In this document: positions 14,661-27,338 of the stretch, piece by piece
Layout of the letters: the number at the start of each line of letters is the position of its first letter
How positions within the stretch are numbered: position 1 is the stretch's first letter
Assembly (NCBI GenBank): GCA_914767715.1
Contig: OU612065.1
Coordinates: 8,430,001 to 8,494,000 of the forward strand
DNA: 64,000 nucleotides
Direction of reading: 5' to 3'
Source: Membranipora membranacea
Lineage: Eukaryota > Bryozoa > Gymnolaemata > Cheilostomatida > Membraniporidae
Notes under the pieces: model-generated
Told to the model about the DNA's origin: nothing
Database searches by the model: none
The model's input: only the letters and a program-made list of their open reading frames with translations
Made by a program: the position numbers and the translations under genes

Positions 14661-16149
14661 GTTGACAGCCTGCAACAGAGATAAGTTGTGGTTACAAAAA
14701 TTACTCGGCAATAATCACTGAGGTGGCCGAGATAGAGTTAATTTTTTATTATTTGGGTTATCATCGTTGAACATTTACATTCTCACACAGATATACAAGC
14801 CACACCTCATGCTCTACTTGCACACCTGCGGCATTGTTCAGTACATATTGCCAAAATAAGATTTTCACAAACGATATCTGTTGCGGTATGCTTGAACTTG
14901 TGCAGAAACCCCTTCAACAATTCATATCATGCTATTATATTTGTAACAACTTTTTTTTTGGGGGAAGGCGGAGTACCATAATATTTAAAAGAGATAAGTT
15001 TTCAACGTGCTAAGACATTATAATTATAGATATATCACCAATGACTAATTGTTACTAAATTTTGGCCTTTTTATTGAAACATAATACAACTTGAAAATAG
15101 CATAATCACTGTGTACATATATAAGTTGTAGGCAAACCAGCCTGGAAAATCTCCAATTTATATACTCAAACCAATTGGCCTGACAGCTGGCATGACGATA
15201 TATCTTTGGTGACATCATCAATATCATCTAATATCAGACAAACCTCTGATCTGAAGGGCCATTAAGTTTGGTAATGACAACACTGCCCTCCATGAACTTA
15301 CAGAGTGTGCTCAAACTATCACCAAACAAATCCACAAAATATTGTCACATTAATAAATATTAATGTATTATTTCATAATATGTCTATGTTCACAACCAGA
15401 TCAGCAGAGTAAAGAAATGAACGAGAAGGCTTCAAATAGTGATGGAGAGCACTCATGTGATCTGCTAGCAGCTGTTTATATCAGCATGCTGACACATCCC
15501 TGTACGAGTCCTGCAAAACCAATGCATTCGATTTTGGAACTCAATTTCCATAAATATTGAGATGCATTTTGACAATAATACACAGTGCATCGTGGTTGCT
15601 GCATGAAAATGGTGTTTTAAAAATACCGATACCAAACACCAAAAATTGTGAGGAACTGAACATTTTGCGCCTATTGACTGTGGTTAGTCCAACATAAGTG
15701 ATTTGATACTGGACTTGCGGATCTGCTTGAAAGTCAAGAGGACATATCTACACATGTGGAGGTGCTGCCTTCAAGTAAAAGAGTCAACTACCACATAGCA
15801 AGGTTATAGCTTGCAAAGACAGCGTGCTCAAAATTGATTGTTTGGTGCAACATATCATGAATTTGGGTGATATGTTAAGGATATGTCGCAGTCCTATGGT
15901 CACTTTTTCTCTCTGCTATTCCTGATGGTGAAAGGAACTCTGCTTTAAATTGTGTCCAGCTTATCCCGCTTCACATCAGGCCGTAGACACCTGCAGTTAA
16001 ACAATTTATTTGTACCAACAGCTAAGCAATGGAACGACTTGCCAAACAACAGCTAGCCTCTACAACCCAAATCCACCTACACGTCTAAAAGCTGCTCAAC
16101 TTTCAAATATGTTGCGCCTGGAAATCAAAAGGCAACCAGGGTTTCAAAC
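14661..16149. other. Gap upstream of the MADF gene
   Basis: This should contain the untranslated first exon and promoter of the minus-strand MADF gene. I cannot identify them. The remainder is AT-rich with no supported coding sequence. Confidence 0.45.
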
Positions 16150-17060
16150 AACTTCTCATTGATTAATAGGGACTGCCATAATATTTATTATCTTTTGTAT
16201 ATTCTTTTTTAACTGATAGGCAGCAATTTGTCCGTGTTAATAATAGTCAATCTAATACTTTTAACTGTGATATCGGATGTCCTCAGGGTTGTGTGATCTC
16301 ACCCATTTTATTTTCAATATACACCAATTTTATTCAATCAGAACACAAAGACATTAGAATTTTTAAATATGCTGATGATATGGCAATAGTAGGAATTTTA
16401 GATTTTAAAGCTGATGCTTCATTTTATTTTGATGCTGTAGAAGAAGTTTTAGACAAATGCCGATCGGTCAACCTTTTGATTAATGCCAAAAAGACCAAAG
16501 AGATGGTTCTGAGTTTCAGTAGAACTTTTACTGTTTGTGATATTTTTTACATTAATGGTAGTGTAATCGATAAAGTTAATCATTTTAAATACCTTGGTAC
16601 TACTTTTAGTAATAGCCTTAAATGGCATGAGAACTCTTTATGTATTAATAGCAAGTTACGCTCAAGATTCTATGCTTTTTCCAAATTTAAACATTTTAAG
16701 CCTAGTGTCTCTCAGAAAGATCATTTTATCAACACGCTTATTTTTCCAATTCTTACTTATAATATCGAGTTGTGGTATATTTCATCAACTGTTCAAGAAC
16801 GAACGCGACTTTTTAAACATTTTATCCGTAACAATTTTTCTGTAGATATAACTAGCTACGTAGTCGAGAGGATTCATATTTTAGCCACAAACTATGCTAA
16901 CTGGGATGAACATACTTTAAATAACTGCTATTCATGCCCAAGATCCCAATACCTTTTGCCAAAAGTAAGGACCAGCAGATTTCTAAATAGTTTTATACCT
17001 GTTAGTATTGAGATTTTAAATAACAGAGACATTCCAACACTTTCATTGTAATATGTCATT
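16150..17060 (+). mobile_element. 5'-truncated non-LTR retrotransposon (RT fragment)
   Basis: An open frame from about 16150 to 17051 encodes the C-terminal half of a LINE reverse transcriptase. In order it has a finger/palm junction (LTDRQQFVRVN), the PQG box (GCPQGCVISPILFSIYTNF), the catalytic Y-A-D-D box (FKYADDMAIVG), the thumb region (NLLINAKKTKEMV, HFKYLGTTFSN), and a terminal stretch with spaced cysteines (NNCYSCPRSQYLLP) followed by RFLNSFIPVSIEILN, as in CR1/L2/Rex-like elements. The endonuclease and 5' RT part are absent, which fits 5' truncation on insertion. The catalytic box is intact and the frame is open over about 900 bp, so the copy may be fairly young. The 3' tail is A-rich with ATCTAAAAAATCTAAAT near 17080. 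The clade is inferred from motif style only. Confidence 0.85.
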
Positions 17061-18590
17061 GACAATATTACCAAATAAATCTAAAAAATCTAAATAGCAG
17101 ATTGCACCTTCTGCATAGGGAAAAAGACAACATCTAATTCGGATGATTATTCAGCCAGAATTCTTGTGGAACATTTCATCCATCAGGTACTCAAATACTA
17201 AAATAGAATACCACAGAGCAGTCTCCTGTTCCTGTCATTATCTAGCCTGTGCTCTATCATCATTACAGCAATGTCTTGGAACCTCCCCTAAACTGAAGTG
17301 TTACCCAGCTTAGAGTCAGCAACTACATTGAGTTTTGCATCGCGTATTGCACATACCCTAGCACATTATTTACTATCCGTTAATGCATTGCTGCGAAACC
17401 TTGGTTGCCTTTTAAGCTACTGTCGACTTACGATAACACAGATGTAGAGGCTGGTGCTGGGGACTTTAGTAGTATAAGTATGACATAAATATATACATTA
17501 AGATTAATTATGTATGTGTTGTTTGTAGCCTATGGATGTATTGGTACTGATAAAAACAGTTCAGTTAGTTAGCACAATCTATTCTGTTACACACCACTAA
17601 AAATGGCACTTTCTTCGATGCACATATACATAGATGTACACAATCATCATCATTTCACCCTATCTTATCTGTCTGGAATTTATTTTGATGATTTTTTAAA
17701 TAAATGATAATAATAACATAATAATAATTTAACATAAATAATGATTAACCCTCCCAATGAAGTATATTATTGTAATGATATGTCTATTGCAACCCATGTT
17801 GGAGTATATGTTAGACAACTTAGGTTCTTTCTCACTTAGTAATGAGGCTTGATGACTTTACTTCAGTGTTATATTTTGTGTGTGCATGACAAATTTCTTT
17901 TCAATAATATAATAAAAATCCAGGACCTTGCCGGAAACCAAAGGTACGTGCTTTCCTTCTAATGAGAAGCATTTCGACACTTTCTAACCAATTAGAAACG
18001 AGCGTATCAGCTACTCCAACAAATTACTTTATGATGTCAAAGGTCAGCTGTTTCAAGGACATTGTATATCAATCCAGTGATTCCAAAGTAATCCGACTAC
18101 ATCTGTAACAAATGTACACATATCTATGATTTGGTTGGACTACCTTAGAACACAATCAGGATATTTAAAAAAAAGTTGACAGTTGAACTAGTTTGTTAGC
18201 TGGCCGATACCAGAAAAAGAAGAAGATCATCAGTTTCAGCCACCACCATAGCCTTAGGGATTGATTTGTTGTCTTGCGACACTAACTAAAGTTGGGTAAA
18301 TAAATGTCTTATATAGATAGAGGCAAGGCACAAATAATGTTACATTACTGTAGCATAACTGACTTATACTGAGCTTTCACAGTCATTGTTTACACACACT
18401 GCTTGCCACATGTCTGTTGCGATAGTAGTAAGTAGTAGTAGTAGTATGCCATTATTGTGCATCACTCGGGTGAGTATTTCGCACAGTTTAAAAGGTGCAG
18501 GTGCAATAAATATAATATGTTGTGGTGCGTTTGGTGCAGTGTGTTTCTAAAATATAATTCTGGAACTAATAACTTGTTGACATTTGAGAC
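17061..18590. other. Gap between retrotransposon fragments
   Basis: No gene seen. There is an AT-rich microsatellite-like stretch near 17695-17750 (repeated ATAATAATAA) and a (GTA)n run near 18425-18446. Confidence 0.5.
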
Positions 18591-19330
18591 TTAAAAGAGT
18601 TGAGCTCTTCTCTGCACTGCCTCGATCTTGTTGATATTGCGTGTGGTGTGGGGATTCCACACAGCAGCACAATACTCCAGTTGGGGGCGTACAATGGCCT
18701 TGTAGCTCATTTCTTTCAGCTCAGGAGGGCAGTGAGAGAGGTTACGTTGGAGCATGTTTATCGATCTGTTGGCTCTGGTGGTAATAATATCAACATGACT
18801 GTTCCAACACAACTTGGATGTGATAGTAACACCAAGATATTTTACATTATTCTTTAGATTTAGCTGATGGTCTCTTATTTTATACGATGCCTGCGCTTGC
18901 TTTCTTTTTAAACTTGTTCTTAGTACTTCACATTTCTTAGGGTGGAATTCCATTGACCAATCTTGTTCCCAGTCGAGCAAGCTATTCAGGTCCTCCTGTA
19001 GAAGTTGACAATCAACCGGAGATTTAATTTCACGATATATTGTGCAATCATCAGCAAAGAGTCGTATTTGAGAACCATTTTTAACATAAGAAAATAAATC
19101 GTTAATATACAACAAAAACAAGAGCGGATTAAGGACGCTTCCCTGGGGAACGCCAGATGTGACCTTGGATGGAGATGATGACTTGTTATCAACAACTACC
19201 TCTTGGGTTCTACCATTCAAAAATCCCTTAATCCAGCTCATTGAGAAGTTGTCAATGCCGTAAAAACCTAACTTATACAGAAGTTTCTAGTGGGACACCT
19301 TGTCAAAGGCCTTTGAAAAATCTAAAAGAA
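18591..19330 (-). mobile_element. Non-LTR retrotransposon RT fragment, broken
   Basis: On the minus strand a second, different LINE reverse transcriptase fragment runs from LLDFSKAFDKVSH near 19325 down to 18591. It shows WIKGFLNGRTQEVVV, the GVPQGSVLNPLLFLLYINDL box, the F-A-D-D box (IRLFADDCTIYREI), EDLNSLLDWEQDW, and the KAIVRPQLEYCAAVWNPHT region. An in-frame TAG at 19287-19289 interrupts the frame just after the KVSH block, and the 5' part of the element is missing beyond about 19330, so this is a dead fragment. The motif style is Jockey/RTE/CR1-like and clearly different from the fragment at 16-17 kb. Confidence 0.88.
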
Positions 19331-20394
19331 TAAGATACCAGGGTCCCTGTGGCAATGTTTAACTGGCCCTCTACCAAACAACTCCAGAGAGTAATGTAGT
19401 GTGCAATGCTTTTCTAATGTAGTGTGCAATGCTTTTCTAATCTATAAATATCAAAACATTGGTCCTTTAGATAATGATTTCAGTTGTAAAGTCCTGACCA
19501 TCATCATAATATTAGAGCTGGTAGGAGAAATGTCAGACATGGGCGAACGGACGGCCGCACCGGTCGCTTCTCGTCCGACTGCTCCAGAGCGTCCGTTGGT
19601 TGCGCATAACCGCGGCATCGCTGAACATTCACCACAAGGAAGTTAAACCACTTCTACCGACCTCCAACGTAAAGACCGAATTTAATATCCTTTATGCCTG
19701 CTCCTCAGGCTAGGCGGTTAGGATCAATAAATATGTGTTGGATGTAAAGGACAGCTTGTACAGTCTAGACAATAATGGTGCATCCTACAAATCTGCCTGT
19801 GTCTTGGTATGTATGTCCAGCATCAACCATTCAAAAGCCTTTGGTGGATTTCAAATGGTTGATATTGGCCATTGGCCATATATAGGCATGCAAGTCTGCG
19901 GTTCCTATTGAACCAGACCCTGTGATAGAAAGGCCTGGTCACTTTTAGCTTCTACTATCTATGTTTAAGATTGGTTTTGTACTAAGCTAAACTCTACAGA
20001 TAAATGGTATGAAGTGTGGGCTAACCACAATTGTTGAGTTCTCCATTTAGGTCCTACTCCTTTATCACATTCTCAAATTTCAACATCTGATGTTATCACT
20101 CTTATGATTTCTCCGCTGGCGTTATCAGGCATGTAGTTTTGTTCACCTGCTGGTGTGGCGAAAAATGTTGAAATAACAGTAGCCACAGAACCTCAACCTG
20201 TTATAACCTCCTCTGCACTTTTGTGCCAAGAAGAGTGAGGTGCTGGCTGATCAGGCAAACATACTCAGCTAACATCTGACTACACATACCTTGTATCTAG
20301 GATCCGAGAGTGGTGTCATGACATTGACATAGCCGCTAAAATATGTTTAAGTTGTTGTGCAAAGCAAACACTTTATTATTAAAAATATACATGT
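19331..20394. other. Upstream region of MEST
   Basis: This should hold the MEST promoter and perhaps a 5' untranslated exon; I cannot place either. It contains a 23-bp perfect tandem duplication at 19392-19437 and a locally GC-rich block at about 19540-19625 whose short open frame (MSDMGERTAAPVASRPT...) resembles nothing I know. Confidence 0.45.
19392..19437. repeat. 23-bp tandem duplication
   Basis: The unit starting TAATGTAGTGTGCAATG occurs twice back to back, 19392-19414 and 19415-19437, without a mismatch. It is probably a recent slippage event. Confidence 0.85.
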
Positions 20395-23300
20395 ATGCAT
20401 GTTTTAGTTCTAGCTCTCATGGGTCCCACATTGTGTGGCGTTTTGACTGGAGCAATAACTCTTGCTGCTGTTGGAGTAGGAGTGTATTTAGGATGGCCCT
20501 GCCCTGCTATGTCTGCCAGATTGCAACAATGGAAGACTAAAAATACAGTATATTTCACATACAGAGAAAGAAAGCTTTTCCTGAAAGGTACGTTTCCTCA
20601 TATTTGATCTCCTTACAAATAGTTAACATCATCATCAGGGAACAAGCCCGCATTTTGTACTAACACCGGTGCCTATTAAATGTGAATGTTTTGTAATGAA
20701 TTTAAAACTTATTTCAACCTTTTGATTTTAATTTATAGATATAGAAGGCCAGGGATCTGCTGGAACTGTTCTTCTTCTCCATGGATTCCCAACCATGAGT
20801 TATGATTGGATAAAGGTATACAGTTACACTAAAAACAAAATTTATCCGTGAGATCATTTATTTACTGTTGCTTCCTTGAGTCATTCAATTTCATGGAGAT
20901 TTCAACTGTCGATGTTTAATAATACATACAGATACGTAAATGATCACAGCGATAAGCAGTTTACAATTATGGTTCATCTTGTTTGTTATAGGTACTGCCT
21001 GTGTTAAAGGAAAATTTCAACCGCATCGTGGCTGTCGACTTTCTTGGTTTTGGCTTCAGTGAAAAACCTGTGAGTAGATTGTCCTGTTCCATGATGTCGT
21101 ACCATGATGAGGTGATGAATAATACAACTCTTGATTGATTGGTTATTTATTTGTCACACAATTTTTAACAAAACATTGGCGAGATATAACTTAGATTGCC
21201 ACTCTGTGAATAAATAGTAAAAAATAAGAGGATGGTACTAAAAAAATAAAGTCTACGATAAAATCAGTTTGCTACTCAAGATCTACTCTCAGGAACCAGC
21301 TATCACAGTATTGATAAAGTTGATATAGTGTCTAATAAAACTGTTATTACCACATACACATCTTGATTTATATGCACAGAGTCTACCAGACGGAAGTTTA
21401 GAAATAAAATCATGAAAAGGGTGGTCATCATCATGTAATAAAAGCATTCAGTATCTTTTAAAACGCTCTGATATTCGGTTGTCTAGAGTCCCTACTGATG
21501 CACCATAAGAGTTTGCTATAGGATAAATCTTTCTGAGCGCCTTCTTATCATAGTCAAATAAATTGTTAAAATACACAGGTAGACAGTATAAAAGGCATGA
21601 CTCGATGAATGAACGGAAAAGCTGGCAAAGTAATTGCTCAGAGGCACCATAGAAAGCAAAACGTTTTAAAATATACATGCGTTGTCTGCATTCTGACTCA
21701 ACTGATGTGGCTTGTTTAGAAAATCGTAGTTTGGAATCAATGTGTACTCCTAGGTATAAAACATCATCTGTTGTTTCAATAGCACAGTTATCAATATATA
21801 CTTCAGGAAAAACAGGTGGATCACGGCTTGTGGTAAAATCATTTCATGTTTCTTGGTTGGATTCAGTAAAAGATCGCTATTATTACAAAGTATGCAAATT
21901 CTATTTACTTCTTCTTGGTATAACATAAAATCACTATCAGACTGAATATTTCCTATAATAACCGTGACATTTGAGGTAGCAGAAGTGATAAAATCAGTAT
22001 ATATCGAGAAAAGCAGTGGTGGTGACAAAACTGTACCCTGAGGAGTACAAGTACCTATTAGTGGTCATGCGGCTAGATCTAGAACAATCTGAGTCGAATT
22101 TAGTATATTGAGTGCGGTCAGTTAAAAGACTTGAAATCCATGAGGTGACATTAGGGTCTAAGTGTGTCAGTTTTTCAACTAACTTAGCTACACATATCGT
22201 ATTAAAGGCAGACGAAAAATCCAAAAACAAGCACCTACTGTAATTGCCAGCCCTAGCATCAATGAACTTAGTTACATATGAAGCAATTGTTGCAAAACAG
22301 CATCTTGAGTAGATCTATGAGATTTGTATGCAAATTGTAATGCATCTGAAACAGTATTAGTAGTAATGTATGACTTGATCAAACGCTCTAAGGATTTACA
22401 TAAACAACTAGTTAAAGCTATTGGCCTAGTCTTTGAGCTGCTTCGGTTTGCTTACTTTTGGCAGTGGTCTGATCTCTGCAGTTTTCCATATACTGGGTAC
22501 CTCTCCTTACTGTATGCTGCAGTTGAAGATGCCAGTAAGAACAGGTGCTAGTTGGTAAGCACACAACTTGATCATCTTAGGCAGGATACCATCTGGACCA
22601 GGGCCCTTTCTGGGGTTCAGTCGACGAAGCTGCATCAGTACATCAGTTTCTCGTATATCAGATAAGGGTGTATGGGGGTTGGTGTGATTAGGTTTTGGTT
22701 TGGTGGGATCTGTTTTCTCATATCTGCAGAAGAATTTGTTCAGGTTTTCCGCTGGGTAGAGGACAGAGGCAACAAATTTCACTCTTGGTTTATTCAGATT
22801 TTGACAACAAAAGTTTTGTTTTTATAGCCGAAGACTTTTATTCGTATTTTGCTATGTATTGTCACAATCAAAATAATGATAGGGCAGCCATGATCTTGGT
22901 TAGCACACAATATGGAACTCTTGATTCTGCTGAAACTGGAAGAATAACTGCGGATAATACTTTGTTGAAAAAATTGAGTGTAGGGCTGACTTGATATCTG
23001 CACTTAACTCGAGTCTCGTGCATCTTGAAACTCAGCAAACTTGATTAACCAAATCAAGCCCAGTTGTCTATTTTGGTGACAAGACATTCTGCATGACTAT
23101 CTTTGCTGCCAGAGGGCATTGTGCCTTGTATTTTGATGAAGCAGCTTGTCTTGAGGGCATTCAATGTGCAGCCTAAGTATGCTGAACTTGTTGAATGCAC
23201 GTAGAGTACTAAGTAATTATGCCGTGCAGCACAGTTGAAATTGCAAACTTTCTAATTTTATTTCAGCTGGGCTATGAGTACACAATTATGGAACAGGCCG

Positions 23301-26143
23301 ATCTTATGGCTGCTATGATGCAGACTTTCAGAATGAAGGATGTTCACCTGTTATCTCATGACTATGGAGATTCTGTAGCTCAAGAGCTCCTCGCTAGGCA
23401 TGTATTTTAAAACAATTAGAATGGGGAGCACAACTCAAATAGATTGAAATTGAAAATGGTTGTGATAAGTGCTGCATTGTAACACTCTTAAATTTCCACC
23501 AAATTAAGCGCTCATTTGTCTGAAATATATATTTATCGGTGGATCACATCTGCTTTTGGTAATCACATTGCCAGATGTTACCTAAATTTTGGGTCCTCCT
23601 GATCGAAACAAAAATATATGATCGTTTCAATCTAGTACAAAAATTGGTTGCACAGCCCTTATCTAGAAGGGATTTTATAGTTTTATTGAACCTCAGAAAA
23701 ATTTGATATGGATTAGAAGAAAGTTTTATATTTTTCCATATGATGGCTCTACCAACAACGGACGAAGGTTTATTTATGTTCTTGTCACTCATTTTAGGCA
23801 GAATGAGGGAAAATCTAACTACAGTATCAAGTCCGCGTGTTTACTCAATGGAGGTAAAGTATTTCACTCATTATTGTTTCACTGACCTGAAGATAACATA
23901 AAAATCAGTTCAATTACTGTTTGAAAAGAGATACAGAACCCAACTAACCAAATTTATATCAGTAGTGTCAGATTTTTTTAAAAATTTTCAGGTCTCTGGT
24001 ACAATTGCCTGTAGTACATCCTTCAGAAAAGCCATAGTTTATCAGTAATGAGCCGTGTATTCTATGTTAATCAGCCTACGTCATGCAAGATTTAACTAAG
24101 AAATCTAGGCAGGGCAGGCGAGATAAAGGGCAGGGAATGGGACAAGAGATAAAGGGCAGGGAATGGGACTGAGTGAGAATTATTACGAGAAGAATGAGAT
24201 ATATCATAGAGGTTGAAATAAAACTAGTCTCATTATTATTTATCCACTTTATTCACTGATCAAGCATGTGCTTATAAGACCATGTGGTTCATTAATAAGT
24301 CAGGCCTCTGTATACACTTTAGAGGAAAAACTATCATTTCACAGTTAAATTTATGACAACAAAAATATTTTGTGCCTTTATCTTATGGTGCATTCTTTAA
24401 ACATTGATGTTTATTATCATAGCATGACAATTGAGTTCATCGAAAAGTTGAATTAAAAAATGTTTCATCAATTGACAGCAGCTGTCAGTTGAGATTGAGA
24501 ATCAGATTTCTTGAGTCGTCAAAAAAGTTAATAGTTTTCAGAAATGATACCATTTGCTCTGCCTAACATGAATGCACATTGTATTGACATCAAAATAGAG
24601 ATTCCTACTCAGTAGTTTTCAAATTTCTTTGCATTTTTAGGTATGTTCAAGGAGACAAACTTTCCTCGGCCTATCCAGAATCTGGCGATATACTCACCTA
24701 CACTCACAAATATTCTAGTTAGATTTAGCAACTGCTTCATCTTTACCCGAGGGTAACCTATCACTATACATATAAAAATATCACAGATAACAACACGTCA
24801 TTACACTGCGTTTCCTTGCTTTTGGGAATTGACAAAACTCTTCTACACTACTTGACAACATAAATGGTCTTTTCGGTTTCGGTCAATGTTTAGTAAATTA
24901 ACTGAGCTGCAGATGTTTATATCAGGACTTTTTGATAGTGTATTGTTTTAACAACAATGATATAATGAAAGCTATTAGGTTTAATACGATTGGTTTAAAA
25001 CTTTATAATAACAATGTGAATACGAGATGAATTAGATATGATATGTCCCTCATTTCTGTTTCAGGTTATCTGATGTGTTTGGAAATGATACCAAACCCTC
25101 AGAGGAAGACTTAGATGACTTTTGGTATGGATATTGTCGAAAACAGGGTTATTTGAATTCTGGGGATATTCTGCAATATATCAATGAGAGGGCCACACAT
25201 AATATACGATGGAGGACTGCCCTCCAGAACAGCGTTATACCTGTCCATGTCATATACGGACCAGCTGACCCCGTCAACCCCAGGCCTTTTATTGACTTCT
25301 ACAAGTGAGTTTTTGTATTTGTACGATTGTCTCGGGGCAAGCACTTTTTGGTAACGGGCTTGTCAGTAATTCTTGATGTGTTGTGGCAGAGATTTTGGAA
25401 TCAACAGCATCAACCAAGTGTTGTTTGGATTTGATTGTGTACACACTAGATCATGGGTGCCCAACCTATGGCTCATGAGCCACCTCGGCTCATTTTGGCT
25501 TTTTGGGTGGCTCATTTTAATATTTGCAAATTTCACGCGCTTTTTGGCGCGAATTTCATGCATTCAATTCATGCATGTACAATGTACATTAAATGTATGT
25601 ATAGTGTATACAAGTTCATTGTAATGGGTGTATATATGTGTGTAGAGTTGTCTTCTTGCAGACTTGCCAACCTAAATTTTCCAAAATGCTTATAAAAATT
25701 TGCAAAATGCTTAAAATGCTTACAAAACTCCAGGGCGCCTCATATGACAAGAAATTGCCTCAAAAAATTTTCGCGCTACGCGTATTATCTCACACAATGA
25801 TTTTGCTTTGGTAATTTTGCCAGCACTTATACATGAATGAATATGATACATATATATCACTGACTGTTTCCATGTTGTCTACACGTGACGCGGCGTGGTC
25901 AGCTCATTTGGTGTGATTGATTTTTTAAATGGCTCATGTGAGAGAAAAGGTTGGGCACCCCTGCACTAGATGCTAGCCTCTTCTCATTTTCCTTTTTTCT
26001 TCACCTTTCTTTCCAGGAAAACAGTGCCTAAAGGAACCATTGATGTGTTAGCCGATCATATTGGACATTATCCACAGTGGGAAGATAGCGAAAATGTTGG
26101 CAAACTCTATATCAAGTTTGTATCAGGTACATGGAAAGCCTAA
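20395..26143 (+). CDS. MEST: MEST-like alpha/beta hydrolase
   Basis: Ortholog of mesoderm-specific transcript protein, a membrane-anchored alpha/beta-fold hydrolase of the endoplasmic reticulum. The natural substrate is not firmly known; an acyl-lipid role has been proposed for vertebrate MEST. Eight coding exons: 20395-20587, 20739-20815, 20992-21069, 23267-23401, 23802-23853, 24641-24752, 25065-25304, 26017-26143. They give 337 residues (vertebrate MEST 335). A hydrophobic anchor lies at about residues 12-34. The oxyanion motif HGFP is at 79-82, VAVDFLGFGFSEKP at about 103-116, the nucleophile elbow SHDYGD at 146-151 (Asp148, as in the epoxide hydrolase and haloalkane dehalogenase branch), the acid loop YGPADPVNP at 280-288 and the catalytic-His region DHIGHYP at 309-315. 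The ATG at 20419 is an alternative start (329 residues). The exon 4/5 junction has two solutions (see findings). Intron 3 carries an antisense LINE and intron 7 a hAT-like element, yet the coding frame is intact. Confidence 0.93.
21130..22800 (-). mobile_element. Degenerate antisense LINE in MEST intron 3
   Basis: On the minus strand, pieces of a non-LTR reverse transcriptase lie in order but in shifted frames. From 22782 downward comes LRRLNPRKGPGPDGILPKM (the RT fingers motif), then FLDFSSAFNTI near 22225, SPPLLFSIYTDFI near 22020, NNSDLLLNPTKKHEMI near 21900, and FIESCLLYCLPVYFNNL near 21600. The 3' end appears to lie near 21130, where the minus strand ends in an AAATAAATAACC-type tail. 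Several frameshifts, and the catalytic DD box is not intact, so it is inactive. The style matches the CR1/L2-like fragment at 16-17 kb. Confidence 0.82.
25452..25963. mobile_element. Non-autonomous hAT-like element (MITE) in MEST intron 7
   Basis: The element starts CATGGGTGCCCAACCT and ends AGGTTGGGCACCCCTG, a 16-bp terminal inverted repeat with one mismatch. It is flanked by a perfect 8-bp direct repeat CACTAGAT at 25444-25451 and 25964-25971, the target-site length typical of hAT transposons. Subterminal GGCTCAT/ATGAGCC words recur inside both ends. At 512 bp with no transposase frame it must have been moved in trans by an autonomous hAT. The perfect target duplication suggests a fairly recent insertion. 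It sits inside an intron and does not touch the MEST splice sites. Confidence 0.9.
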
Positions 26144-27338
26144 GGAAAAGGTCGGACGGACGCAAAAACGTCAAATAACAATCATCTATATTACCATCGA
26201 CCAGCAATAACGTGTGGCATAATATGAGTCTATAGGTCCAAATTTCAAATTGTTGTGTTTACTTAATTCGAGAATTAGCATCAAATCTTATTTTGAAGTG
26301 ATATTGATATATGATAAGTGTACCAGTTTTAATATGCATTTATTTACTTGTTTGTGCCAAATTCTTAACACTGCCAAAGACGTTAGACATTTTAATCATT
26401 TTCAATGTTTTTTTGTAATTTGGTTAGGTGAAGTAGATGTCGATGTGATTTTGTAGACATTGTCAAATTGCATACTTAGAGAAATTTATATCCGATTCCC
26501 CTTTAATCATAATAAATCTGATTAGTATATTGGAAAGTTACTGTTCGACATTATTTCCATTTCTGTTATGAATGTAGATATGTCAAAATTTTAAACTAGG
26601 AGCTAGGAGACAATTTTATTATTCACGTAAATTCCATTCATCCAATCCTAAAAAAACTTGTAAAATCTGACTTGCGACGAATAATATTCGCACCACGTTC
26701 TATTTAAATAGGTATTGAGTGAAAAAAATAAATCAAATATAAACCTATGGGTTATTGTATTTCTCTGGTAGTGATACAAGGATTTTTGTTCACATCCTCT
26801 GCATCTGTACCCAAATCTACACAGAGGTACACATTTGATTGTTATGTTACGTGAGTTAAGCCTGTCAATCGAGGCTCGAGGAAGTGGATTCACCAATGTG
26901 CTCAATGCCCAAAAGCAAGCCAGGGCAGGCTACTCAAAAGCCCTGACATGAAAATAATTAACCTAGTGATAACATTGAAAACATTGTATCAAACACAGGT
27001 GCTTGTGTCATAAAACTTTATACAGCTCCACGAGCTACTTGTCATAATAAAAAGCCCGAGCTTGCTACAAAAACATTTGTTGCATAACTAGCACCATAAA
27101 TAATCCTGATTGCAAAAATTTACTCCAAATCGATGCAAAAATATCATATCATCATTATGTCGCAATAATACAAAAAAGTAACGTTAGTGTCATCGCAGGA
27201 ACAACTCACAAGTAATGTCATGAGTGAACAACTCTGATGAAACTGAGCCCATTTTCAATGAGCCTGTGTTAGCTGAGTTTAAAATCACAAAGTTTGTGAT
27301 ATCATAAATAAAGATCCTTATCTGCCAGTGTAACTGTG
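26144..27338. other. Gap between convergent MEST and ORP genes
   Basis: This holds the 3' UTRs of two genes that point at each other. No further gene or element is recognisable. The minus-strand frame at 26648-26905 has no domain or splice support. Confidence 0.5.
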
